A DNA stretch of 41,479 nucleotides from Frankia sp. RB7 (GTDB lineage Bacteria > Pseudomonadota > Alphaproteobacteria > Rhizobiales > Xanthobacteraceae): contig JAUEPE010000061.1 of the NCBI GenBank assembly GCA_030403585.1, forward strand, positions 1-41,479, given 5' to 3'. The notes beneath the pieces are model-generated. The model saw only the letters and a program-made list of their open reading frames with translations, was not told where the DNA came from and searched no databases. Position 1 is the stretch's first letter. Each line of letters starts with the position of its first letter. This document shows positions 31,454 to 37,351 of the stretch, one piece after another. Made by a program: the position numbers and the translations under genes.

Positions 31454-31707
31454 TGGGGTAGCTTTCCTTCGCGCAAGTCGAAGTTTTTGTGGATCTTTTT
31501 CTCGACCTCCGCCGCGATCTCTTTAGCGTAGACAATGGCGCTCGCGCGCCCGGCGAAAAGACTGCCGAGATCGCAACACCACTCGCTGAGGGCAGTCATC
31601 AACGCCGGTATCGCTGCCTCGTCGAGATTGTCGCGCAGGATCTTCCTGAATTTTTCCGCAGCAATGCGCTCGTCTTTTTTAAGATCAATCACCGGCCTTT
31701 TCTTCAT
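31450..31707 (-). CDS. Small protein between initiator and primase
   Basis: An 85-residue helical protein. ATG 31707 has GAGGGGAG upstream, and the stop overlaps the primase start. The sequence opens with MKKRPVIDLKKDERIAAEKF and is charged, with central Trp-Cys-Cys-Asp-Leu; no domain is recognised. It is wedged between a DnaA/HTH-like gene and the primase with ATGA overlaps at both ends, so it is likely a replication accessory protein, for example a loader or regulator. Confidence 0.65.
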   Translation of the reverse strand: MKKRPVIDLKKDERIAAEKFRKILRDNLDEAAIPALMTALSEWCCDLGSLFAGRASAIVYAKEIAAEVEKKIHKNFDLREGKLPH

Positions 31708-32402
31708 ATGCGCTCCCCTCTGGCTTTGAGCATCATGTCGCCCAGCAATTTGTCGAGTTCCGTGTCCTGTTGGCGCTTGCGTTCGATCGCGGTGACTGTC
31801 TTGTGCGCCGCCTGCCGGGAGAACCCCGCGACGCGCGCGACTGCCGCCTTGGGAAAGCGCATGCCTTCGACCATCAGGTAAATCGCACAACGACGCACGT
31901 TGCAGTTCCGCATGTATTCGTCGTCGTTTGTTTTCTCGCTGGAATAGTCCTGCGCCAGCACCGTCTCCGGATCGAGGCCGAGATACACTGCGATCTCGAC
32001 CATCAGGTCGCGCATGCATTTCTCACCGATCGTCAGTCGCTCCGCCGGGCGATAACCGATCGCAAAACGGTCCAGCGCCTGTTCCAGCCGGCGCACGGTG
32101 GACAGTCGCACCTTCGATCGTCCTGCCCGCGCGTCTTCGTACGTATCGCCGTGAATGCCGGCAGCGGAGCACAGGCTGGCGACGGTGACACTCAGCTCTC
32201 TTCGCCTGCGGTCGATGTGGGCCATCGTGGTTGACAACTCACCCGGAGTTTTGGATTTCTGGCTGGTTGACAACTCACCCGGAGTTTCGGTCTTGGGTTT
32301 GGTTGACAACTCACCCGGAGTTTTACTCGCCGCGCGAAGCGCGGTGTCGTTGATGATGTCGAGTTGTCGAGGCGCCAGCGCGGGCGCGAGTGACGTCGTC
32401 AT
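31704..32402 (-). CDS. Putative replication initiator (HTH plus DnaA domain IV-like)
   Basis: A 232-residue protein. Residues 60-110 have an XRE-type helix-turn-helix (LSVTVASLCSAAGIHGDTYEDA, then VRLSTVRRLEQAL). Residues 140-225 resemble DnaA domain IV: RRCAIYLMVEGMRFPKAAVARVAG, then FSRQAAHKTVTAIERK. The N-terminal 58 residues hold three copies of Thr-Pro-Gly-Glu-Leu-Ser-Thr with a 12-residue period, encoded by the 36-bp repeats. ATG 32402 or the internal ATG at 32225 could start it; the latter would leave the repeats non-coding. It is followed by the primase/helicase block and is the best candidate to bind the origin. Confidence 0.65.
   Translation of the reverse strand: MTTSLAPALAPRQLDIINDTALRAASKTPGELSTKPKTETPGELSTSQKSKTPGELSTTMAHIDRRRRELSVTVASLCSAAGIHGDTYEDARAGRSKVRLSTVRRLEQALDRFAIGYRPAERLTIGEKCMRDLMVEIAVYLGLDPETVLAQDYSSEKTNDDEYMRNCNVRRCAIYLMVEGMRFPKAAVARVAGFSRQAAHKTVTAIERKRQQDTELDKLLGDMMLKARGERI
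32229..32324. repeat. Three 36-bp-period tandem repeats with GTTGACAAC core
   Basis: The 23-24 bp unit GGTTGACAACTCACCCGGAG (plus TTT) occurs at 32229, 32265 and 32301, exactly 36 bp apart, with 12 variable bases between. GTTGACAAC is an odd palindrome. The unit lies in the 5' part of the initiator-like gene, in frame (12 codons). It may be a binding site for that protein or an autoregulatory operator as well as a peptide repeat. Confidence 0.85.
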
Positions 32403-32420
32403 GATGATGCAGGCCCCGGT

Positions 32421-32645
32421 CTATTCGTCGTTTAACGCGCTACTCAACACAGACAATTGGTCGTCGAGCTCGGGATCGCTCTGCGGCGTCGGCTCGATGG
32501 TCTTGAGGCCGCGTACATTGGCGCCGGCGCGCTGCAGGATCTTCGCCCAGAGGCTGTCGCGCACCCATTCGTAGTCGCTGCGGTCCTGCGCTTCAGCAGC
32601 GACCGCACATTCCTCGATCAGCGCGTTGCGTTCCTGCGGCGTCAC
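32421..32645 (-). CDS. Small helical protein upstream of initiator
   Basis: A 74-residue acidic helical protein (MTPQERNALIEECAVAAEAQ). It overlaps the next gene upstream by 4 nt (32642-32645, ATGA). The region between its stop and the initiator start is 18 nt. Similar small helical proteins of unknown function occur in alphaproteobacterial phage early regions. No domain is recognised. Confidence 0.65.
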   Translation of the reverse strand: MTPQERNALIEECAVAAEAQDRSDYEWVRDSLWAKILQRAGANVRGLKTIEPTPQSDPELDDQLSVLSSALNDE

Positions 32646-33100
32646 TTCGGCTCCGGCTGGTGAGTGTCAGATAGCTGCGCGTAGGTCGCGGTCTCACTGT
32701 CATAGAGGCCCTTCGCCTCCAAGATGTTCAGCAGCGTCTGCCCGAGATCGCAGTCGTAGTCTTCGGATCCGTCGCCGGCCGTCCAGTTTTGCGCGCCGAT
32801 GGTCTTCGCCAACAGGTCGACGACGTGCTGCACCCCGCGATTGAAGCGATCGTCGTCATAGGGATATTCCTCGAATTCTTCATTTGAAGAACGGAGGCCG
32901 GCTTTCCGCAGATTGTGAATTGTCGCCAGCGCGGCCTGCACAGCGACGTGATCGTTCCAGACGCCGTTTTTCAGGATCCGCTGATGCGTTACCGGATCGT
33001 CGTTGCCGTAGTCCTTAATCGCTGCAATTGCGCAAGCCTGGGCGAGTTCTACGTCTTCACCGATCCACGGTCCTGGATGTCGCTCGACTACCTTGGTCAT
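32642..33100 (-). CDS. Uncharacterised early protein, 152 residues
   Basis: A 152-residue acidic protein with a helical N-terminal half (EDVELAQACAIAAIKDYG, NDHVAVQAALATIHNLRK) and a middle with an EEFEEYPYDDDRF element. The ribosome-binding site GGAGG comes from the conserved linker at 33101-33136 (CGGCCGGAGGGATC before the ATG). No family recognised. It resembles in design other rolling small early proteins of this block and may interact with host or phage replication proteins; no direct evidence. Confidence 0.65.
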   Translation of the reverse strand: MTKVVERHPGPWIGEDVELAQACAIAAIKDYGNDDPVTHQRILKNGVWNDHVAVQAALATIHNLRKAGLRSSNEEFEEYPYDDDRFNRGVQHVVDLLAKTIGAQNWTAGDGSEDYDCDLGQTLLNILEAKGLYDSETATYAQLSDTHQPEPK

Positions 33101-33137
33101 GATCCCTCCGGCCGGTGATATGCGGTTAGCTGCTTCA

Positions 33138-33530
33138 CTACTTGTTCCACGGCCTGAACGCGCGCAGCGCCGACACCGACGGCCATGTGCCGTCGAAGGT
33201 GATGGCGCGGTCGTCGATCGTCAGGAACGCCGCAGGCTTCTCGCTTGCGAATTCGAAGGATAGCGGCGCGTCTGTTTCGGTCTTTCCACCAGCGTCGCGC
33301 CAGACCTTGCGTTGCTCGGCGAGATAGAACTGCATCGCCGTGATCGCGTCGGGATTTTTGCTGCGCGACGAGTAGATCACCAGCCGAAACGCCTTGGCAG
33401 CCTGCTCTGCCCACTCGAAGAAGCCGGGCACAACAGGATCGGGGATTACGGTGTCGCCCTGCCAGCCGCTGCTGTAGCTATGGATCACGCCATCGAAGTC
33501 GAGGCACAAGATCGGCTTATTTTCGTTCAT
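33138..33530 (-). CDS. HAD-superfamily phosphatase-like protein
   Basis: A 130-residue protein starting at ATG 33530 (GGAGCC upstream). HAD motif I is Leu-Cys-Leu-Asp-Phe-Asp-Gly-Val-Ile-His, with the nucleophile and acid/base Asp pair; motif II is Val-Ile-Tyr-Ser-Ser-Arg-Ser; the C-terminal acidic motif IV is Thr-Ile-Asp-Asp-Arg-Ala. A cap domain is absent, as in small HAD enzymes. Possible substrates are nucleotides or the 3' phosphate of nucleic-acid ends. A linker tail (see 33101) remains after the stop in another frame. Role in phage nucleotide or repair metabolism is inference. Confidence 0.78.
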   Translation of the reverse strand: MNENKPILCLDFDGVIHSYSSGWQGDTVIPDPVVPGFFEWAEQAAKAFRLVIYSSRSKNPDAITAMQFYLAEQRKVWRDAGGKTETDAPLSFEFASEKPAAFLTIDDRAITFDGTWPSVSALRAFRPWNK

Positions 33531-33813
33531 CGCTGGGCTCCGATTTCCAGACCGCTCCAAAGTCCGCGACGACGCCGCGGGTGACGCTCTCGCTGCCGAC
33601 GAAGACCGGGAACAGCGTCCGGCCGCTCCACACGCTCAGGAATGCGCGGCGTGTACGCACGATCTCGGCGATCTCCTCGTCGGTGAATTCCCAGCAGCTG
33701 ACCAGGCAGGCGCCGTTCGAGAAGACGTGCAACGTGCTGCACTGCTCCTCGGTAACGCCATGAGGAGGCCCGTAGGCGCGATTTGCGCCGACGAACTTGA
33801 CGCCATTAGCCAC
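33517..33813 (-). CDS. Uncharacterised early protein, 98 residues
   Basis: A 98-residue protein of mixed alpha/beta design (MANGVKFVGANRAYGPPHGV, then LHVFSNGACLVSCWEF, with helix FTDEEIAEIVRTRR). It overlaps the HAD gene by 14 nt and the upstream gene by 8 nt. The middle with two Cys and strands recalls small beta-sandwich phage proteins. Unknown function. Confidence 0.6.
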   Translation of the reverse strand: MANGVKFVGANRAYGPPHGVTEEQCSTLHVFSNGACLVSCWEFTDEEIAEIVRTRRAFLSVWSGRTLFPVFVGSESVTRGVVADFGAVWKSEPSDERK

Positions 33814-34057
33814 GGTCGGATCCCTCCGGCGGCGTCGGCTTCGGCGTCAGCTCGCGAATACGCTTGTCCAGGGTCCAGACAACGTCCTCACCCATGCCGA
33901 CGCTCTGCCGAGGGAGTAAGCTGAGCACGATCGCCAGATTGTCGTATGCGTCTGCCTTCGGCTTGAGCCGGTCGATCTGCGCGCGCAGGCTTATGATCTC
34001 GCTTTTGCAGCGCTGCATCATCTCGATGGCTTCTTTGTTGTCGACCGTGTCTCGCAT
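33806..34057 (-). CDS. Coiled-coil early protein, 83 residues
   Basis: An 83-residue protein; ATG 34057 follows AGGGAGGA. Residues 10-38 form a coiled coil (CKSEIISLRAQIDRLKPKAD). It ends with Pro-Pro-Glu-Gly-Ser-Asp-Arg-Gly, related to the Arg-Pro-Glu-Gly-Ser tail of other genes here. The 3' end overlaps the next gene by 8 nt. No enzyme motif. A longer frame upstream overlaps the neighbour and is rejected. Confidence 0.65.
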   Translation of the reverse strand: MRDTVDNKEAIEMMQRCKSEIISLRAQIDRLKPKADAYDNLAIVLSLLPRQSVGMGEDVVWTLDKRIRELTPKPTPPEGSDRG

Positions 34058-34068
34058 CGAAGTCCTCC

Positions 34069-34404
34069 CTAGTTCAAAAGGCCCAAGCCGAAGATTTTGC
34101 GCATCTTCGGCGACAGCCGCCTGGCGGCATCCTGCCCCGATGGGCTGCGCGCCCATTCGTCGCTTTCCTCCTTCGTCGCGTCGAACTCGCCATTGGCGAC
34201 GCGCGCGGCAAATTTTGTGAAGCCCGCCGCGCTCAGCTCGGTGTGTAGCTGCGTGATCGGGCAGACATAGGTGTCGGCGTAATCGTCGAACTCGCCGGTT
34301 TCGGCGCGCTTGGCGAAAGCCTCATATTTGGCCGCGTTGGCGGGCGACGCGATCGCAGCGACCTGTCGCAGTTCCGCCGCTAGCCGATCTCGCGTGCGCG
34401 TCAT
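34069..34404 (-). CDS. Uncharacterised early protein, 111 residues
   Basis: A 111-residue helical protein, opening MTRTRDRLAAELRQVAAIAS and with a basic end (RLSPKMRKIFGLGLLN). It overlaps the upstream gene by 4 nt; the linker GGCCGGAGGGGTC supplies its ribosome-binding site. No domain recognised. The central YADTYVCPITQLHTEL suggests a small compact fold. Confidence 0.65.
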   Translation of the reverse strand: MTRTRDRLAAELRQVAAIASPANAAKYEAFAKRAETGEFDDYADTYVCPITQLHTELSAAGFTKFAARVANGEFDATKEESDEWARSPSGQDAARRLSPKMRKIFGLGLLN

Positions 34405-34940
34405 GACCCCTCCGGCCGTTGAGACTTGGTTAGCTGCTCGGTGGCCGCGCGTGGGTTGCGGATCCGATCAGCGACGCTCCGGTAGTGTTGAATTGCAGAG
34501 CGCCACGAAGGGTATGCCCGGGCGTGGTCCGGATACTTTTCGTTCGTTGCCTGCTGATCGTCGGCCATGGCGTCGGCGATCTTGGCGCAGTCCTCGCGGA
34601 CTTCCTTCCGCCCATCGGCCAGGCCGCGGTCATAGCCTTTCTGTTCTTCGTTGCGCAGCGCGACAACGTGATCGGCACCGAGCCGATAAAATTCGCGAAA
34701 GCTCTCGTTGTCCTCGCTGCGGTAGCGCTGCAATTCCTCGGAAAGATCTGCGATGACCCTGGCGATGCCGCCGTCGACTTGAGCCAGCTGACAGAGCGGT
34801 TCGTTGCCGGGATGATCGCACCCGAAATGATTGCCTGCTGCCTTTGGATCGGTGAAGACTTCATCGCAGAAAAAGCAGCGCCATTCGCGGCCGTCGTGCG
34901 ACACGGTTTCTGCCGGCGATTGTCGGTTTTCGTCGGTCAT
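34401..34940 (-). CDS. Zinc-finger-like early protein, 179 residues
   Basis: A 179-residue protein. Near the N-terminus CFFCDEVFTDPKAAGNHFG, followed by Cys-Asp-His, has the spacing of a C2H2-like zinc finger (Cys-X2-Cys, X12, His). The centre is helical and acidic, and the C-terminus ends with the linker tail Gln-Leu-Thr-Lys-Ser-Gln-Arg-Pro-Glu-Gly-Ser. Such small finger proteins in phage early regions may bind nucleic acids or host proteins. GTGCGACA occurs in the coding sequence at 34896-34903. Confidence 0.65.
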   Translation of the reverse strand: MTDENRQSPAETVSHDGREWRCFFCDEVFTDPKAAGNHFGCDHPGNEPLCQLAQVDGGIARVIADLSEELQRYRSEDNESFREFYRLGADHVVALRNEEQKGYDRGLADGRKEVREDCAKIADAMADDQQATNEKYPDHARAYPSWRSAIQHYRSVADRIRNPRAATEQLTKSQRPEGS

Positions 34941-34942
34941 CG

Positions 34943-35233
34943 TCAGTTCCCGCAGCAGAAGTCACAGCACGATTGATCGGGCTTGCAATAAGGTGCGTCG
35001 GGATGCTGCTCGGTTGGGCCGCCTCGCATTGGCTTTTCGGTCCGCTGACGCAGTTGATCAGCCTGCCGCTCGCACTGGCCTTTCCACATATCGCGGTTGC
35101 GCGTTACTCGATCGCGCTCAGCTGTCAGCCTGTCGCGCGCGGCGATCAGGTGCGTGATCTCGGCGCAATGGCAGCCGTGGGTGTTGCGGCAGTGCTTTCG
35201 ATCGGCCTCGTCGCATGACCATGCAAGCTTCAT
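34943..35233 (-). CDS. Cys-rich early protein, 96 residues
   Basis: A 96-residue protein with eight cysteines. The N-terminus has CDEADRKHCRNTHGCHCAEI, a helix with Arg/Asp/Glu (THLIAARDRLTAERDRVT) follows, and the C-terminus is Cys-Cys-Asp-Phe-Cys-Cys-Gly-Asn. Both ends could bind metal. The start overlaps the preceding short gene as ATGA. The reading frame stops 2 nt before the 179-residue gene start. Function not recognised. Confidence 0.65.
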   Translation of the reverse strand: MKLAWSCDEADRKHCRNTHGCHCAEITHLIAARDRLTAERDRVTRNRDMWKGQCERQADQLRQRTEKPMRGGPTEQHPDAPYCKPDQSCCDFCCGN

Positions 35234-35403
35234 CGTTCGCCCTCCGGCCGCTGACAGGCAATCAGCTGCTCACGCGCGAGCTCTGCCTTGAGACCCTTGA
35301 TGCGCTCGTGACGCGCGCCGACGGCGGCGCCCCAAGACGTCGCGGCTTCGTTGGCCGCCTCGAGCTGTTTCAGCTCGGCCTCGATTTCGCTGCGCGGCCT
35401 CAT
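35230..35403 (-). CDS. Short helical early protein, 57 residues
   Basis: A 57-residue charged helix (MRPRSEIEAELKQLEAANEA, then HERIKGLKAELAREQL), overlapping both neighbours by 4 nt (ATGA at 35400 and 35230). It ends with the linker Gln-Leu-Ile-Ala-Cys-Gln-Arg-Pro-Glu-Gly-Glu-Arg. The coiled coil suggests a small adaptor. It is short but supported by perfect overlaps and strong codon bias. Confidence 0.65.
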   Translation of the reverse strand: MRPRSEIEAELKQLEAANEAATSWGAAVGARHERIKGLKAELAREQLIACQRPEGER

Positions 35404-35714
35404 GGCGTCGGCCTATTGCGTTGCTGGAAGGCTTCCCAGCAATCCTTGCGGATGTCCGGCAACAGCGCCCCGACGACGCGGTAATAGATCGCGTGGTCGT
35501 CTCCACTGCGGCGCTTCGCGCTGGCGGCGCTCTGCACGGCATGCAGCGCGATCACCGTGTAGTCGTGAACGACGCGCGTTCCGTCGGTTGGACGATCGAG
35601 CCAAACTTCGAGATCGTCGAGCAGCTGCGTCGTGTCGCCGGGGTCACGCATCGCCAGCACAGCCTCGCCGGCCAGGATCAGTCGCTGCAGGACGGTTGCG
35701 ACGTCTGTTGTCAT
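35400..35714 (-). CDS. Uncharacterised early protein, 104 residues
   Basis: A 104-residue protein (MTTDVATVLQRLILAGEAVL, a helical start; DDHAIYYRVVGALLPDIRKD near the end). ATGA overlaps at both ends place it firmly in the operon. No domain recognised. Ends with Arg-Asn-Arg-Pro-Thr-Pro. Confidence 0.65.
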   Translation of the reverse strand: MTTDVATVLQRLILAGEAVLAMRDPGDTTQLLDDLEVWLDRPTDGTRVVHDYTVIALHAVQSAASAKRRSGDDHAIYYRVVGALLPDIRKDCWEAFQQRNRPTP

Positions 35715-35902
35715 GCCGCAGCCCTACCCAACTCGCGGAAATTGACGACCCACGCGTGCACCAGGCTCTCGGGCAGCTTCAGCTCGGCCGCGATCGCCGC
35801 GGTATCGAACCGGTGCTGCCACATCGTGACGACGTCGGGATATTTCTTCAGCTGGGCGCGGGTGACCTGCCCCCCCACGGATGCCATGCGCATCGGGATC
35901 AT
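35711..35902 (-). CDS. Small HTH-like protein, 63 residues
   Basis: A 63-residue protein from ATG 35902, chosen because it overlaps the upstream stop (ATGA). The second half, RFDTAAIAAELKLPESLVHAWVVNFREL, has the spacing of a helix-turn-helix, with Ala-Ala-Ile-Ala-Ala-Glu-Leu as first helix and a recognition-type helix after Pro-Glu-Ser. It could bind DNA as a small regulator; the evidence is pattern only. Confidence 0.6.
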   Translation of the reverse strand: MIPMRMASVGGQVTRAQLKKYPDVVTMWQHRFDTAAIAAELKLPESLVHAWVVNFRELGRAAA

Positions 35903-36240
35903 TGCTTCTGCCTCCAGTGCAGGCAGAGGATGAAGCACTTCGGCGTGCCACCGATCGCCGTGGTGATCGCCTCGATCCGGGCGCCACCGTTGCGCGTCGC
36001 GAACTGCTCGAGCTCACGCTCGAGCTTGGATTTGACGTCGTCGGGCCAGAGCTCGAACCTGTGCCCCATCTTGTCGAGGCGCCTGAGGTCGAATTCGTTC
36101 AACGCCATCACGATGGTGACGACGTTGCAGCGCTCCAGCTCGAGGCCGCATGTGCGCTCGATCTCCTTGCGTTGCATGTCGGCGACCTGGCCATAAGGCG
36201 TGTCGGTGACCGCGGTCTCGCGAACAGCGGCCTCGCTCAT
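35899..36240 (-). CDS. Uncharacterised early protein, 113 residues
   Basis: A 113-residue protein from ATG 36240 (ATGA overlap with the gene upstream). The centre has an acidic-basic helical pattern (EFDLRRLDKMGHRFELWPDD, KSKLERELEQFA). The C-terminus holds Cys-Phe-Ile-Leu-Cys-Leu-His. No family recognised. The longer frame upstream is shadow of the small membrane protein gene. Confidence 0.6.
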   Translation of the reverse strand: MSEAAVRETAVTDTPYGQVADMQRKEIERTCGLELERCNVVTIVMALNEFDLRRLDKMGHRFELWPDDVKSKLERELEQFATRNGGARIEAITTAIGGTPKCFILCLHWRQKQ

Positions 36241-36371
36241 CGCGACACCATCAGCAGGCAGGCCCAGACATTCGCCGCGGCGCCGGCAACAAGCGCCGCG
36301 GCGAGCCATGCCAGCGCGAGGCGAAGATCCCGCGTTCCCTCCGGCGTGGTGGTGAAGTGACGTGGTTTCAT
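36237..36371 (-). CDS. Small membrane protein, 44 residues
   Basis: A 44-residue protein: a short Thr/Arg-rich N-terminus and one membrane segment (about 18-41, rich in Ala and Leu). ATG 36371 follows AAGGGG at 9 nt. The stop overlaps the next gene (ATGA). Small single-pass proteins in an early operon may be superinfection-exclusion or growth-modifying peptides; not shown. Confidence 0.55.
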   Translation of the reverse strand: MKPRHFTTTPEGTRDLRLALAWLAAALVAGAAANVWACLLMVSR

Positions 36372-36402
36372 CCGAAAATGCCCCTTGTTGCTGTAGCTGG
36401 AC

Positions 36403-36681
36403 TCAGTCACGCTTGAATTTTTGGGAGATCCACGATGGCACCGAGGACCACCACGTCGATAAGGCCGACCGAATGGGGTTTGGGCGCACGACCGGAAGAG
36501 CCGGAACGCATCGTGCTGATGTTGAAATCCGGGGATCAGGTGCACTCTGTTGACCTGACGGTCGCGCAGGCTGAAGAACTCGCGAATGGCCTGCGGGACG
36601 AAGTTGCCCGACGGCGCCGAATGTCTTGAAGCCGTCGACGAGCATGATCTCGCCAAACCCGTCGGTGTAGCGCTCACTCAT
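36403..36681 (-). pseudogene. Possible degenerate early gene overlapping the plus-strand ORF
   Basis: The ATG at 36681 overlaps the stop of the gene at 36674. The first 25 codons (MSERYTDGFGEIMLVDGFKT) have third-position GC of about 88%, like the neighbours, and read like a real protein. After that the frame loses codon bias, while another minus frame keeps it for about 20 codons (NFVPQAIREFFSLRD). A one-base deletion in GGG near 36602 would join them. It may be a frameshifted gene, but a plus-strand gene covers the same DNA. Confidence 0.3.
36435..36629 (+). CDS. Small plus-strand protein in the early region
   Basis: A 64-residue protein with GGGAGAT 7 nt before the ATG. Residues 23-60 (ERIVLMLKSGDQVHSVDLTV, AQAEELANGLRDEVARR) have a strand-turn-strand-helix pattern that looks like a real small domain. 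It runs against the surrounding early operon and would produce antisense RNA to it. Third-position GC is only moderate (about 66%), and an alternative minus-strand reading exists, so it is uncertain. Confidence 0.45.
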   Translation: MAPRTTTSIRPTEWGLGARPEEPERIVLMLKSGDQVHSVDLTVAQAEELANGLRDEVARRRRMS

Positions 36682-37078
36682 CGGCGGCCTCTTTCTGCAG
36701 CTGTTCGATCACGCGGCGGCTCTCCTCGAGCTGGCGGCGCGCTGCATTGACGTCGAGTTGTTTGCGGTAGCGGGTGAACCAGGCCGGCCGGGCCTCGCCC
36801 ATCAGGGCGAACAGCACCTCACGGCCGAGATCAGACTGCAGAAGCGCGATCAGCGTCTCGGCGCTTTCGCCGCGCTGCCCGCTCAGGAGTTTTTCACAGG
36901 TCGAAACCGGCACATCGGTGAGAATGTGGAGGTGCTGCGCGGCTTTAACCGCAGGCAACAGGCCCTGCACCGCACGCATGACCGGCGAAATCGATTGCCG
37001 GGGTGTCTCCTTTGATTGCCGGGGTCGGCAAGACGCCCTTTTGCCGGTTCCCGACCGCGCCCCTAGGCTGCGCTGCAT
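36674..37078 (-). CDS. Putative CII-like or HTH regulator after cro
   Basis: A 134-residue protein. ATG 37078 has GAGGA upstream and overlaps the cro-like gene, so it is coupled to it. Residues 34-100 (MRAVQGLLPAVKAAQHLHIL, then VPVSTCEKLLSGQRGES) have a helix-turn-helix pattern; residues 105-134 are a coiled coil (QLEESRRVIEQLQKEAADE). Position directly after cro suggests a CII-like activator or a second repressor. The 33-residue basic extension contains a 12-bp direct repeat (GATTGCCGGGGT near 36993 and 37015) and may not be present if the ATG at 36979 is used, which however lacks a ribosome site. Confidence 0.6.
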   Translation of the reverse strand: MQRSLGARSGTGKRASCRPRQSKETPRQSISPVMRAVQGLLPAVKAAQHLHILTDVPVSTCEKLLSGQRGESAETLIALLQSDLGREVLFALMGEARPAWFTRYRKQLDVNAARRQLEESRRVIEQLQKEAADE

Positions 37079-37281
37079 GACGTTTCCTCATCCCACTCGC
37101 CGTGCGCCGACAAGATCGCCTTCACCTCACGCGCAAGCGCGAGGCGGCCAGGACCGCGCGGGGGCGGACCATGTTTCTCCCAACGATGGACGGTGCTTTG
37201 GTCGACGCCGAACCTGACCCCAAATGCCGCCTGGCTTTCGCCCGTAAGTTCCCGGGCTCGGCAAATCAGTTGCGCATTCAT
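37063..37281 (-). CDS. Cro-like HTH regulator
   Basis: A 72-residue protein with an XRE helix-turn-helix: LICRARELTGESQAAFGVRF is followed by Gly-Val-Asp-Gln-Ser-Thr-Val-His-Arg-Trp-Glu, the recognition helix. It is divergent from the cI-like gene and shares the operators at 37288-37351. The promoter with TTGACA and CATAGT at 37288-37315 predicts a start exactly at the ATG, and no Shine-Dalgarno is present, so the message is probably leaderless. It likely favours lytic growth by binding the same operators. It could also be the other type of small XRE repressor, but the position supports Cro. Confidence 0.75.
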   Translation of the reverse strand: MNAQLICRARELTGESQAAFGVRFGVDQSTVHRWEKHGPPPRGPGRLALAREVKAILSAHGEWDEETSCSAA

Positions 37282-37287
37282 TGCGCG

Positions 37288-37351
37288 ACTATGCGCTACG
37301 CATAGTGTCTGTCAATGCCTTACGCATACTATTTCTATGCATAACGCATGG
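37288..37351. promoter_or_regulatory. Immunity operators and leftward early promoter (OR/PR analogue)
   Basis: Three 17-bp sites match CTATGCG-N3-CGCATAG: 37289-37305 (perfect palindrome), 37313-37329 and 37335-37351, about 22-24 bp centre to centre. The minus-strand promoter TTGACA (37315-37310), 16 bp, CATAGT (37293-37288) has the first operator over its spacer and -10, and the third operator covers the cI-like start. Repressor bound here would block the leftward early operon and control its own gene. Confidence 0.8.

Noticed and set aside
31450..32019. Longer 189-codon version of the gene at 31450-31707
   Set aside because: The upstream part is antisense-like shadow over the initiator gene; the ATG at 31707 has a strong ribosome site and an exact overlap.
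32229..32324. CRISPR-like array suggested by 36-bp spacing
   Set aside because: Only three units, spacers of 12 bp, and repeats in frame with a protein gene; no cas genes.
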